Shown here: one piece after another, positions 6,849 through 14,027 of the stretch
Numbering within the stretch: position 1 is the first letter of the stretch
Layout of the letters: each line of letters opens with the position of its first letter
NCBI GenBank assembly: GCA_002747015.1
Contig: NVXI01000002.1
Coordinates: 368,774-384,305 of the forward strand
Source: Zetaproteobacteria bacterium
GTDB lineage: Bacteria; Pseudomonadota; Alphaproteobacteria; Micavibrionales; Micavibrionaceae
Direction: 5' to 3'
DNA length: 15,532 nucleotides
Made by a program: the position numbers and the translations under genes
Notes under the pieces: generated by a model
Database searches by the model: none
What the model was told of the DNA's origin: nothing
The model's input: only the letters and a program-made list of their open reading frames with translations

Positions 6849-8177
6849 CTAAAGCAGTTTAGAATCTCTTACTCGTTCCCTAAGCTTATCCAGAGTAGGG
6901 ATTTCATCAATTGATTTACAAGTCACAATTTGGTCCAAAATGAATTCCCAAACCTTGGCGGCGCGTTGCTTTTCAAAGTCATAGGAGTATTGAACATAAA
7001 CTTCTCCGGTAACATCTCGATCACCATCACTATGATTAAGCATTAATCGAGCGTATAGCTTTGGTAATCCAACGGCTGTTATCCACGTTGCTCCTGTACG
7101 GCGCAAATCATGAGGACAGAAATCATCGATCTCTAATTCTTTTCGCGTTCTATTGATAGCTTGGGGAAGAGCAAATCTACTTAAAGGCTCAAGATCTTCT
7201 CTTTTATCTTTAGGAGGAAACTTTGCTCGTGTTGCGCCAAATATGTACGGTGAAGCGCTTGTGTAATTTGAAACAGATTCGATAATGCTAAGAGCATAAT
7301 CATTGAGAGGGACACGGTGCATTTTATTATTCTTCGTATCTTCTTTTTTCATATGCCATACATTTTCATTTTCTTTATACGAGCTGTAAAGCATATTTCT
7401 AACTTCTTTACTTCGTTGCATTGTAGCAAATTCAAACTTTAAAGCTTTTGCGGTTACTGGTGGTACAAGATTTTCAATTCTATTCCAAAATTTCCAAATT
7501 TCTTCAAAATTTAGAACGCGATCTCGTGAACCTGATTGTCCAAGAGATTCTATTTCTAATACTGGGTTGCTTTTGATTAGTTTTTTCTTCATGGCAAGAT
7601 TAAAAAATTGCCTTGTGTAAGCTAGACTGTTTTTAACTGCTGATTTACCACCGCGTTTTGCACTTTTAGTTTTTTTCGCACGATTTAAAATTCGCCTCTG
7701 TATTTTATCAATGTCGTCAGGTAGTACATCATGCAGGTTTTTATTGCCGATAACAGGGATAACATCCAAATTAAAAACTCGTTCTTCTTCGCATAGATAC
7801 TTTTTTTCTTTTAGTCGTGAAAACTCAAGATAGTACTGGATAAATTCTTCAACTGTATATGATGATTTTTGCTTTTCTTTTTCTGCTTTAATCTCCTCTT
7901 TCGGGTCTCGACCATATTCGTAAACTGCTTCATACAGACGGCCATATTCTGTTCTGGCTTTTCGTATACTCCATTCTGGATATTTGCCAATTGTAATCCA
8001 GCAGCTTTTTCTTTTGTTTAAGTTTCCGCTCATATATTTAAAGGCAAAAGTTTTGGTTCCTGTTGGCGTTATTCGTATGCAAAAGCCGGGACAGCCATTA
8101 CACCAATAAGATTGCCTTTTATCAGTTGGCTTCAAATTTCGTATAATACTATCTATAAATTTAATTGTATTAGACAT
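6849..8177 (-). CDS. int: phage-type tyrosine recombinase (integrase)
   Basis: A 442-aa tyrosine recombinase that should catalyse integration and excision of the element at a tRNA gene. The N-terminus carries the arm-binding/DUF4102-like region (GFCIRITPTGTKTFAFKY, ITIGKYPEWSIRKAR). A SAM-like core-binding domain spans about residues 105-205. The catalytic domain follows, with Arg255 (TMQRSKEV), a Lys at about 285 (NNKMHRVPL), HDLRR (His356, Arg359), His382 (MLNHSDGDRD), and the nucleophilic Tyr within YVQYSY near 394-399. The pentad looks intact. I chose ATG at 8177, which has AAAGGAT upstream. The frame is open to a TTG at 8213, but those extra 12 codons are the 12-bp tandem repeat. It is read inward from the att site, 225 bases away. 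No excisionase gene is visible next to it. Confidence 0.93.
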   Translation of the reverse strand: MSNTIKFIDSIIRNLKPTDKRQSYWCNGCPGFCIRITPTGTKTFAFKYMSGNLNKRKSCWITIGKYPEWSIRKARTEYGRLYEAVYEYGRDPKEEIKAEKEKQKSSYTVEEFIQYYLEFSRLKEKKYLCEEERVFNLDVIPVIGNKNLHDVLPDDIDKIQRRILNRAKKTKSAKRGGKSAVKNSLAYTRQFFNLAMKKKLIKSNPVLEIESLGQSGSRDRVLNFEEIWKFWNRIENLVPPVTAKALKFEFATMQRSKEVRNMLYSSYKENENVWHMKKEDTKNNKMHRVPLNDYALSIIESVSNYTSASPYIFGATRAKFPPKDKREDLEPLSRFALPQAINRTRKELEIDDFCPHDLRRTGATWITAVGLPKLYARLMLNHSDGDRDVTGEVYVQYSYDFEKQRAAKVWEFILDQIVTCKSIDEIPTLDKLRERVRDSKLL

Positions 8178-8188
8178 CCATATCCTTT

Positions 8189-8212
8189 CTGGGCTACTCA
8201 CTGGGCTACTCA
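8189..8212. repeat. 12-bp perfect tandem direct repeat upstream of the integrase start
   Basis: CTGGGCTACTCA occurs at 8189-8200 and again at 8201-8212 without a gap. It lies in the leader of the integrase gene, adjacent to its ribosome binding site. It could be a binding site for the integrase or a repressor, or simply duplicated leader sequence. Confidence 0.6.
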
Positions 8213-8256
8213 AAATATGTTTCCAATATGGACAAAATAAGAGCTTATGTGCAAGA

Positions 8257-8284
8257 GATATAATCTATAAGCTTTATAGAGCAA
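8257..8284 (-). promoter_or_regulatory. candidate integrase promoter overlapping an inverted repeat
   Basis: On the minus strand TTGCTC (8284-8279) and TATATC (8262-8257) are spaced 16 bases, a plausible but weak promoter reading into the integrase. An exact 7-bp inverted repeat, AGCTTAT (8242-8248) with ATAAGCT (8267-8273), straddles the -10 box. It could be an operator. Confidence 0.3.
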
Positions 8285-8329
8285 GGGTTTTGGCGTAAAG
8301 AACATTTGATTTTTTACTGTTGTTCTAAA

Positions 8330-8373
8330 GTAACCATATCAATGGCTTGTAACCCTTACTCAGGTTACGTTAC
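8330..8373. repeat. cluster of GTAACC repeats between integrase and att core
   Basis: GTAACC occurs at 8330-8335 and 8349-8354, and its reverse complement GGTTAC at 8363-8368. The second and third copies form a perfect inverted repeat with an 8-base centre. A further CGTTAC follows directly at 8368-8373. Short iterated sites between int and the core are the usual layout of recombinase arm-type or excisionase sites. Confidence 0.45.
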
Positions 8374-8402
8374 ATTGATTAATATCGAGTTAAATCAACT
8401 TA

Positions 8403-8447
8403 TTTGGGAACAGGGGGTCGGAGGTTCGAATCCTCTCGCTCCGACCA
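8403..8447 (+). other. attachment site: 3' half of a tRNA-Pro(UGG) gene (attR-like, element right end)
   Basis: Read as tRNA, these 45 bases give anticodon loop TTTGGGA with UGG, 3' anticodon strand ACAGG, variable loop GGGTC, T arm GGAGG-TTCGAAT-CCTCT, acceptor strand CGCTCCG, discriminator A and encoded CCA. This closely matches the 3' half of bacterial tRNA-Pro. The 5' half is missing: bases before 8403 do not form the anticodon stem, and no CGGAGCG acceptor strand or D arm is found upstream. Such a fragment next to an integrase is the duplicated att copy left when an element integrates into a tRNA gene. Its orientation places the element to the left and the chromosome to the right. It cannot be a functional tRNA. 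Confidence 0.88.
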
Positions 8448-8476
8448 CTGAAAGCCACTCCCTTCAGCTAATTTTC
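8448..8476 (+). terminator. candidate terminator of the original tRNA-Pro gene
   Basis: CTGAAAG (8448-8454) can pair with CCTTCAG (8461-8467), with one A-C mismatch and a 6-base loop, and is followed by CTAATTTTC. It begins at the first base after the CCA end, where a tRNA terminator is expected. The T-run is short. Confidence 0.4.
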
Positions 8477-8788
8477 AAAAGGCACTCTTCAAAAAACATC
8501 CTGATTTTTTGGGGATATGAATAGAAACCCTTACTGACCAAGTAGAACATTGTGATCTTGATTCCCCTGAAAACCTATAGTGGGAATTGTATGGAATATC
8601 CATTGCGTAGATGGATATAGTTAAGGCAGGGACAGGAAAAATTATATTGAATATGTCTAGTGCAATCTGCCCCTTGGGAGAGTAATTACATGTAAACTTT
8701 TTCATGTTAGATAGTAATGTTATTGTTTGAAATCTGTAAATATGATTGTGTGCGTTTCTTTGGAGTTCAGGGGGGTGCTGAAGAGGGT

Positions 8789-8823
8789 GGACGCCCCCTT
8801 AATGTGTGGGTAAGAGGGCGCCC
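8789..8823. repeat. GC-rich imperfect hairpin in the gene-free stretch
   Basis: A 13-base arm GGACGCCCCCTTA (8789-8801) pairs with TAAGAGGGCGCCC (8811-8823) at 11 of 13 positions, with a 9-base loop. It stands out in otherwise AT-rich DNA. An upstream GGGGG run near 8770 could pair alternatively with the CCCCC of the left arm. No T-run follows on either strand, so it is not a standard terminator. Confidence 0.5.
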
Positions 8824-8980
8824 GAATGAAACAACATGCTATTAATATGATTTATCACATATTTTTTCGATGTTGTCAATGGGAATTTTCACATTAATAA
8901 TTCGTGTATATTTATACGTTGGAGAAAATATTATGTTATGTCACTGTGTTTAGGTGGGGTAGGCAGGCTGTCGTGCTAGG

Positions 8981-9349
8981 CTATTTATTTGTGCGCTCTT
9001 TGGCAGCTTTGCGTAAGTCATCCATACTGGCAAACTCCTGATCCGTGGCTTCTCTTAGTAAAGCGTTCTCCTCCTTGAGTGTGGAAAGCTCTTCATAGGA
9101 TTGATCGATCATAGACGGTATCAGGCGATATACAGGAATGTTCAGGCCTTGTGCGATTTTTTCTATGGTTTCTAGTTTGGGGCTTGCGGATCTGTTTTGC
9201 AAAATATCTCGGATGGCGGTTTCACCCAACCCGGAGGCTTTCGAGAGCTTTTTGGGGTTTGTTTTCCCTTTGCGCTCTTTTAATATCGCCTTTAAGTTCT
9301 GTTTAAACTCTGCGGTCAGCTTGTCGGTCAGTTCTTTTGTCATACCCAT
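8981..9349 (-). CDS. XRE (Cro/CI)-family transcriptional regulator
   Basis: A 122-aa protein. Residues about 14-78 form the Cro/CI helix-turn-helix fold: FKQNLKAILKERKGK, NPKKLSKASGLGETAIRDIL as the recognition region, and SPKLETIEKIAQGLNIPVYRLI. A Glu/Leu-rich helix follows (about 84-119, YEELSTLKEENALLREA), likely a coiled coil for dimerisation. It should bind DNA as a dimer and repress transcription. The target may be its own promoter or its divergent surroundings, which is inference. Starts at 9349 and at 9343 (MTKEL) are both possible; neither has a clear ribosome binding site. It lies on the chromosomal side of the att site, so it is probably not part of the integrated element, though it could be a remnant of another one. 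Confidence 0.85.
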   Translation of the reverse strand: MGMTKELTDKLTAEFKQNLKAILKERKGKTNPKKLSKASGLGETAIRDILQNRSASPKLETIEKIAQGLNIPVYRLIPSMIDQSYEELSTLKEENALLREATDQEFASMDDLRKAAKERTNK

Positions 9350-9420
9350 ATAATGGCGTTTTCTGACATTTTAGGGAAGGGGGTATGTTTCACAATCATT
9401 GTGCGTGCATGTTTTTACAC

Positions 9421-9450
9421 AAAATAAAACACCTCAAAGCGGGAGGTGCT
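9421..9450 (-). terminator. intrinsic terminator after the 94-aa gene
   Basis: On the minus strand CACCTC pairs with GAGGTG (9430-9435 with 9443-9448) around a 7-base loop and is followed by TTTTATTTT (9429-9421). It starts 26 bases after the stop of the 94-aa gene. On the plus strand the same stem is followed by a T6 run a few bases later, so it may work in both directions. Confidence 0.75.
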
Positions 9451-9475
9451 TATTGTTTTTTCTGTATGTGTATTT

Positions 9476-9760
9476 TTACGGGGCAGGTGACATCCATCCT
9501 GAAAGGATTTCTCCCGCACCACTTAAGTTATGTGCAAAGCCGCTTCCTACATTTGCTAGCATATCCATGTGGGTAAATTTTATAGACTCTCCAGCTGCCA
9601 TTGCAACGTCTGCTGTAAGGCTAAGGCCGCCTGTTGCCGCTGCTATCGCTGTACTTATTGCCGCCGTGGCTAAGACGCCTTTGGTAGCACTGAACAGGGT
9701 AGAAAGCAAGTTACGCCCTGAGTTAGCTATATCACCAACAGCGTCTATTGGGTTTGCCAT
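9476..9760 (-). CDS. small Ala/Gly/Ser-rich protein of unknown function
   Basis: A 94-aa protein (MANPIDAVGDIANSG...). The ATG at 9760 has AGAGGA about 8 bases upstream, and a good terminator follows the stop, so it looks like a real monocistronic unit. Residues about 27-57 are rich in Ala, Thr, Leu and Gly and are moderately hydrophobic. The segment could be a weak membrane segment or amphipathic helix. The C-terminal third (FTHMDMLANVGSGFAHNLSG) is more polar. There is no signal peptide and no Cys. I do not recognise the family. It lies between the XRE regulator and uvrA, all on the minus strand. A small membrane-active or secreted peptide is conceivable but unsupported. Confidence 0.65.
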   Translation of the reverse strand: MANPIDAVGDIANSGRNLLSTLFSATKGVLATAAISTAIAAATGGLSLTADVAMAAGESIKFTHMDMLANVGSGFAHNLSGAGEILSGWMSPAP

Positions 9761-9868
9761 AATTTTATTCCTCTAATTTATCACCAAAATATTTTTTTAA
9801 TTATCTCAATGCTACCATATATATTTTGCAAAATACAAGAAATTTATTCTGCAGCGATTTTTTCTTGT

Positions 9869-12706
9869 TTATATAAGGATTTCCTTTAAATACTGCCCCG
9901 TATAGCTTTTCTTTATCGAGCAGATATCCTCTGGTGTTCCTGTGGCGACGATTTTACCGCCTTTGTCGCCACCTTGGGGGCCAATATCGATGATATAATC
10001 GGCGGTTTTTATGACATCCAAATTATGCTCTATGACAACAATTGTATTGCCTTGCTCGACAAGCCTGTGCAGAACCTCCAGCAATTTTCGGACATCTTCA
10101 AAATGTAGTCCTGTGGTTGGCTCGTCCAGAATATAGAGCGTCTGGCCAGTTGAACGTTTGGATAGTTCTTTGGCAAGCTTCACGCGTTGTGCCTCACCGC
10201 CAGAAAGGGTTGTTGCTTGCTGCCCAACCTTAATGTATGTCAGGCCGACCTCTTTTAGAGTCTGCATTTTATCGCGGATCGGAGGGATTGCATCAAAAAA
10301 CTCAACGGCGTCTTCTACTGTCATATCCAGCACATCGGCGATGGATTTTCCCTTATATTTGACCTCTAACGTTTCGCGGCTATATCGTTTGCCTTTGCAA
10401 TTTTCGCATTCAACATAAACATCAGGCAAGAAGTGCATTTCAATCTTAATAACGCCGTCACCGGAGCAGGCTTCGCAACGCCCACCCTTAACATTGAAGG
10501 AGAAGCGTCCTGCCTTATATCCACGCGCTTTAGATTCTGGTAATCCGGCAAACCAATCACGAATATGGGAGAATGCACCCGTGTAGGTCGCAGGATTAGA
10601 TCTTGGTGTGCGTCCAATGGGAGACTGGTTTATATCAATGACTTTATCGACATGTTCGAACCCTTTGATCTCCTTGTAGGGTAGAGGGTGTTCTTTGGAG
10701 CGCATAAGGGTTTTGCTAGCAGCGCGATAAAGCGTATCAATTGTCAGTGTTGATTTCCCTGATCCTGAAACACCTGTGATACATGTAAATGTGCCAAGTG
10801 GGATTTTCGCGTTAATATTTTTAAGATTGTTGCCGTTGGCACCGATGATTTCGATATGTTTTTTACCTTTGCGGCGTTTCTTTGGGATAGGTATTTCTCG
10901 CTCTCCACGCATATATTGGGCGGTGATGCTGTCTTTGCATTGAAAAACCTCTTCGGGAGTGCCTTGTGCTACGATTTGTCCACCATGTATACCTGCGCCG
11001 GGGCCCATATCTATCAAGTGATCGGCGCTACGAATGGCATCTTCATCATGTTCGACCACAATAACTGTATTGCCGATATCTCGCAATCGTTTAAGCGTTT
11101 TGAGCAGCCTGTTGTTATCGCGTTGATGAAGGCCGATAGAGGGCTCATCCAAGACATAGAGAACGCCTGTCAGGCCAGATCCAATCTGGGATGCCAATCT
11201 GATGCGTTGAGATTCGCCGCCTGAGAGTGTTCCTGATGCACGTGAGAGGTTCAAATATTCCAATCCGACATTCACTAGAAAGGTCAGTCGATCCTCGATT
11301 TCTTTCAGGATTTTTTCTGCAATTTGTTGTTGTTGACTGGTAAGTGTGCTTGAAATTTCGCTGAACCATTTATGTGCCTCTTGAATACCCAGTGCGCTGA
11401 TATCGGATATAGTTTTCATGTCGATTTTAACCGCGAGGCTTTCTGGCTTCAAGCGATCGCCACGACATGCTTCACAAGGTGCGCTGGATTGGTATTTGGA
11501 TAGGGCTTCGCGAACACCATTAGACTCGGTTTCAATCAATCGGCGTTCCATATTGCCGATGACCCCTTCAAAGGGCTTGTTATTCTTCCAGGTGTTTTGC
11601 TTGCTTTCAAAGATAAGCTGCACCTTTTCCTTGCCAGAGCCATAGAGGATAATATCTTGATGTGTCTTGTCTAGGTCTTTCCATGCCACGTTCAGGTCAA
11701 AGCCAAAATGTGCGGCTACGCATCTAAGGGTTTGCATATAATATCCTGAAAATGCACCTGCTTTGGACCATGATACAATTGCGCCATCTGATACTTTTAT
11801 CGATGGATCAGGAATAATTAGGTCAAGATCCATATGTAACTTCACGCCAAGGCCATCACATTGCACGCATGCGCCATGTGGTGAATTGAAGGAGAATAGT
11901 CGTGGCTCAATTTCTGGGATTGTGAACCCTGAGACAGGGCAGGCGAATTTTTCTGAAAATAGTGTTTGTTCACCTGATTTTGCGTCTTCGGCGATGACAA
12001 GGCCGTCCGCAAGGTTTAGCGCGGTTTCCACTGAATCGGCGAGGCGTTTTTGCAGACTCTCTTTAGCGTCATCGCATATCACAAGGCGATCAATCACGAC
12101 TTCTATATCATGTTTTAGTTTCTTGTTTAGATCGGGAATGTCATCTATTTCATAAAGCGTGCCGTCAACCTTAACTCGGCCAAACCCTTTTGCCTGTAGG
12201 TCTTTGAACTCTTTTCTGTATTCCCCTTTGCGCCCACGCACTATGGGGCTGAGAATATAGAGTTTTGTACCGTTTTTAACATTCAATATGCGATCCACAA
12301 TCTCGCTAACGGTTTGACTGGTAATCGGTAAACCTGTCGTAGGGGAGTGGGGTACGCCCACACGCGCCCATAATAATCGCATATAATCGTAAATCTCGGT
12401 CACTGTTCCGACGGTAGAGCGCGGATTTTTGCTGGTGGTTTTTTGTTCGATTGAAATGGCAGGGGAAAGTCCCTCAATACTATCGAGGTCGGGCTTTTGC
12501 ATCATCTCCAAAAATTGGCGGGCATAAGCGGACAAACTCTCGACATAGCGACGTTGCCCCTCCGCATAAATCGTATCAAAGGCAAGCGATGACTTACCCG
12601 ATCCAGACAGGCCAGTAATAACCACGAGTTTATCCCGTGGTATATCAACATTAATGTTCTTCAAATTATGTTCTCGCGCACCGCGTACGCTTATTTTTGT
12701 CAGCAT
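9869..12706 (-). CDS. uvrA: UvrABC system protein A (excinuclease ATPase subunit)
   Basis: UvrA dimers scan DNA for bulky lesions and load UvrB in nucleotide excision repair. At 945 aa this is full length. Features in order: Walker A GLSGSGKS (32-39); the insertion zinc region with CPVSG and [20 protein letters not shown] signature [13 protein letters not shown] followed by [10 protein letters not shown]; the second Walker [10 protein letters not shown] (about 640). Then come the C-terminal zinc finger CEACSGDG...CENCKGKR and the second signature [15 protein letters not shown] with LDEPTTGLH. The first zinc motif has CPVS where E. coli has CPVC, a substitution I recall as normal in alphaproteobacterial UvrA. 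The ATG at 12706 begins the expected [17 protein letters not shown]. It is divergent from ssb. No alphaproteobacterial LexA box (GTTC-N7-GTTC) is visible upstream, so SOS control is not supported here. Confidence 0.98.
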   Translation of the reverse strand: MLTKISVRGAREHNLKNINVDIPRDKLVVITGLSGSGKSSLAFDTIYAEGQRRYVESLSAYARQFLEMMQKPDLDSIEGLSPAISIEQKTTSKNPRSTVGTVTEIYDYMRLLWARVGVPHSPTTGLPITSQTVSEIVDRILNVKNGTKLYILSPIVRGRKGEYRKEFKDLQAKGFGRVKVDGTLYEIDDIPDLNKKLKHDIEVVIDRLVICDDAKESLQKRLADSVETALNLADGLVIAEDAKSGEQTLFSEKFACPVSGFTIPEIEPRLFSFNSPHGACVQCDGLGVKLHMDLDLIIPDPSIKVSDGAIVSWSKAGAFSGYYMQTLRCVAAHFGFDLNVAWKDLDKTHQDIILYGSGKEKVQLIFESKQNTWKNNKPFEGVIGNMERRLIETESNGVREALSKYQSSAPCEACRGDRLKPESLAVKIDMKTISDISALGIQEAHKWFSEISSTLTSQQQQIAEKILKEIEDRLTFLVNVGLEYLNLSRASGTLSGGESQRIRLASQIGSGLTGVLYVLDEPSIGLHQRDNNRLLKTLKRLRDIGNTVIVVEHDEDAIRSADHLIDMGPGAGIHGGQIVAQGTPEEVFQCKDSITAQYMRGEREIPIPKKRRKGKKHIEIIGANGNNLKNINAKIPLGTFTCITGVSGSGKSTLTIDTLYRAASKTLMRSKEHPLPYKEIKGFEHVDKVIDINQSPIGRTPRSNPATYTGAFSHIRDWFAGLPESKARGYKAGRFSFNVKGGRCEACSGDGVIKIEMHFLPDVYVECENCKGKRYSRETLEVKYKGKSIADVLDMTVEDAVEFFDAIPPIRDKMQTLKEVGLTYIKVGQQATTLSGGEAQRVKLAKELSKRSTGQTLYILDEPTTGLHFEDVRKLLEVLHRLVEQGNTIVVIEHNLDVIKTADYIIDIGPQGGDKGGKIVATGTPEDICSIKKSYTGQYLKEILI

Positions 12707-12787
12707 GGCGGGATCATAATTGGGGTTGTTGTATAAATCGAGTCTTTAATTACTAACATTTATATATTTGTTTGGGAGAAAGGGCTT

Positions 12788-12814
12788 TTGAATTACAGAT
12801 GAGCGGTCTATACT
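12788..12814 (+). promoter_or_regulatory. candidate ssb promoter in the uvrA-ssb divergent region
   Basis: TTGAAT (12788-12793) and TATACT (12809-12814) resemble -35 and -10 boxes with a short 15-base spacer; the -10 is good. The start codon of ssb follows 35 bases later. The sequence TTACAGAT recurs about 35 bases apart in this region (near 12793 and 12828). No promoter could be assigned with confidence for uvrA. Confidence 0.4.
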
Positions 12815-12849
12815 CTGATTCCTAATTTACAGATAAATGGAGTATTTAC

Positions 12850-13341
12850 GTGGCTGGTAGTGTTAATAAAGTGATTTTAGTTGGAAATTTGGGCGCAGAC
12901 CCAGATATTCGTACAATGCAATCAGGTGACAAAGTTGCTAATTTATCTATTGCGACATCTGAGAGCTGGAAAGATAAGGCAACGGGCGAGCGCCGTGAAA
13001 AAACGGAATGGCATCGCGTTGTTATTTTTAATAAAGGGCTTGTCACTGTTTGTGAGAATTATCTGAAAAAAGGCGCTAAAGTCTATATCGAAGGTCAGGT
13101 CGAAACGCGCTCATGGGAGCAAGACGGACAAAAAAAATATACAACTGAAATTGTTTTACGCCCTTTCCGTGGTGAGTTGACGATGCTGGATTCTCGTAAT
13201 GCCAGTGGTGGTGGATATGGCGGTGGTCAGTCCTTTAATGACGGTGGTTCAAGCAATTATGGTGGTGGCGCTCCCGCGCAGTCGCAGCAGCAATCATCTC
13301 CTGCGCCTGTTGATGCAATGGATGATGAAATTCCATTTTAG
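12850..13341 (+). CDS. ssb: single-stranded DNA-binding protein
   Basis: A 163-aa SSB. The OB-fold (about residues 1-112) begins [20 protein letters not shown] and includes the typical [23 protein letters not shown] and [24 protein letters not shown] Gly/Ser/Gln-rich linker (about 118-153) follows. The acidic tail ends DDEIPF, the docking site for repair and replication partners. SSB tetramers protect single-stranded DNA during replication, repair and recombination. The GTG start at 12850 gives the conserved N-terminus and has GGAG about 8 bases upstream. It is divergent from uvrA and followed 31 bases later by an exported-protein gene, then gyrA. Confidence 0.97.
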   Translation: MAGSVNKVILVGNLGADPDIRTMQSGDKVANLSIATSESWKDKATGERREKTEWHRVVIFNKGLVTVCENYLKKGAKVYIEGQVETRSWEQDGQKKYTTEIVLRPFRGELTMLDSRNASGGGYGGGQSFNDGGSSNYGGGAPAQSQQQSSPAPVDAMDDEIPF

Positions 13342-13372
13342 AGTGATATGAATTAAAGTTAAGGATATTGAT

Positions 13373-13963
13373 ATGCTTTGTTTGAAAAGAATAATGACAT
13401 TTTCACTTATTGTCTGTGGAGGTGCTATGATTTGTGCTTCTAATGTCTCTGCACAAGGGGAAGCCGTGGATGCGGATGAGTTTTTACAAAAGCAAGGACA
13501 GGAAAACACCAGCGTTTTGGCGCAAGATGTTGATGCAGTTGAAAAGCCAAAAGAGCTTACCGCTGTGGAAAAAGGTGTCGCTGAGGCCAAGGCGGAGCTG
13601 AAAAACAAAGATGTTTTGGCAAAGAAGATTGCTTTGGCAAGGGAAATGCACAAAATTCGACCAACCCGTGTACAGGTTGATTCTGCAATTCAACGTGCTT
13701 CATTATCAATGCCATCACGTGATCGTCGCGCCTTTATTGGTGCTATGAAAGGTATGCTAAATTATAATGCGATAGAGCGTATTTCTGTCGATGCGATGTT
13801 GGAGACTTATACATTAAAAGAGCTTGATGCTATGGTCGAATATTATAGTAAGCCTGAGGCGACAAGTGCGTCGGATAAAGTTGGATACTGGGCAAGTTTG
13901 GTTCAGCCGGAAATCATCAACATGATTGATAAGGCGATGATGCGTATTAGAACTGGGCAATAA
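13373..13963 (+). CDS. exported protein, DUF2059-like
   Basis: A 196-aa protein with a Sec signal peptide (about residues 1-27: MLCLKRIMTFSLIV...ASNVSAQG), so probably periplasmic. Residues about 30-85 are acidic and Lys/Glu-rich and probably extended. The C-terminal part (about 88-190) has helices and the pattern MLETYTLKELDAMVEYYSKPEA. This resembles DUF2059 proteins, where a Thr-x-x-Glu-Leu-x-x-x-x-x-x-Tyr block precedes a Pro. Function is unknown in that family as far as I know. AAGGAT precedes the ATG; an internal Met at residue 8 is a less likely start. It lies between ssb and gyrA on the same strand and may be cotranscribed with ssb. Confidence 0.75.
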   Translation: MLCLKRIMTFSLIVCGGAMICASNVSAQGEAVDADEFLQKQGQENTSVLAQDVDAVEKPKELTAVEKGVAEAKAELKNKDVLAKKIALAREMHKIRPTRVQVDSAIQRASLSMPSRDRRAFIGAMKGMLNYNAIERISVDAMLETYTLKELDAMVEYYSKPEATSASDKVGYWASLVQPEIINMIDKAMMRIRTGQ

Positions 13964-14027
13964 AATTTCACTCCTTTTAACTCTGTAAGTTATTTAATAA
14001 ATTAAGAAATAGAACCGAAATAAAAAT

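Larger units (their letters stand above)
8448..8980. other. 533-base stretch without a credible gene
   Basis: This is the first chromosomal DNA after the att core. It holds the candidate tRNA terminator, an AT-rich stem (CAAAAAA at 8490 with TTTTTTG at 8505) and a larger GC-rich imperfect hairpin at 8789-8823. The one open frame here (minus, 8475-8705) has no ribosome binding site and no recognisable protein features. I see no RNA gene that I can name. Confidence 0.5.

Noticed and set aside
8189..8212. CRISPR-like repeat
   Set aside because: Only two abutting 12-bp copies with no spacers and no cas genes anywhere in the window.
8330..8447. A complete tRNA-Pro gene
   Set aside because: No D arm, no 5' acceptor strand and no 5' anticodon strand complementary to ACAGG are present upstream; only the 3' half exists.
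8490..8511. CAAAAAA/TTTTTTG stem as a terminator
   Set aside because: A pure A/T stem of 7 pairs with no gene ending nearby; likely chance in AT-rich DNA.
8306..8524. Plus-strand 72-codon open frame crossing the att site
   Set aside because: It runs through the tRNA fragment and the recombination-site repeats, has no ribosome binding site and no protein-like features.
8475..8705. Minus-strand 76-codon open frame in the gene-free stretch
   Set aside because: No ribosome binding site, no domain or signal, and composition like non-coding sequence.
9869..12706. Missing Cys in the first UvrA zinc motif as a sign of a defective protein
   Set aside because: CPVSG at this position is, to my knowledge, usual in alphaproteobacterial UvrA, and all ATPase motifs and the second zinc finger are intact.
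13200..13290. GGTGGT-rich repeats near the end of ssb as a microsatellite or phase-variable tract
   Set aside because: They encode the normal Gly-rich flexible linker of SSB and are irregular.
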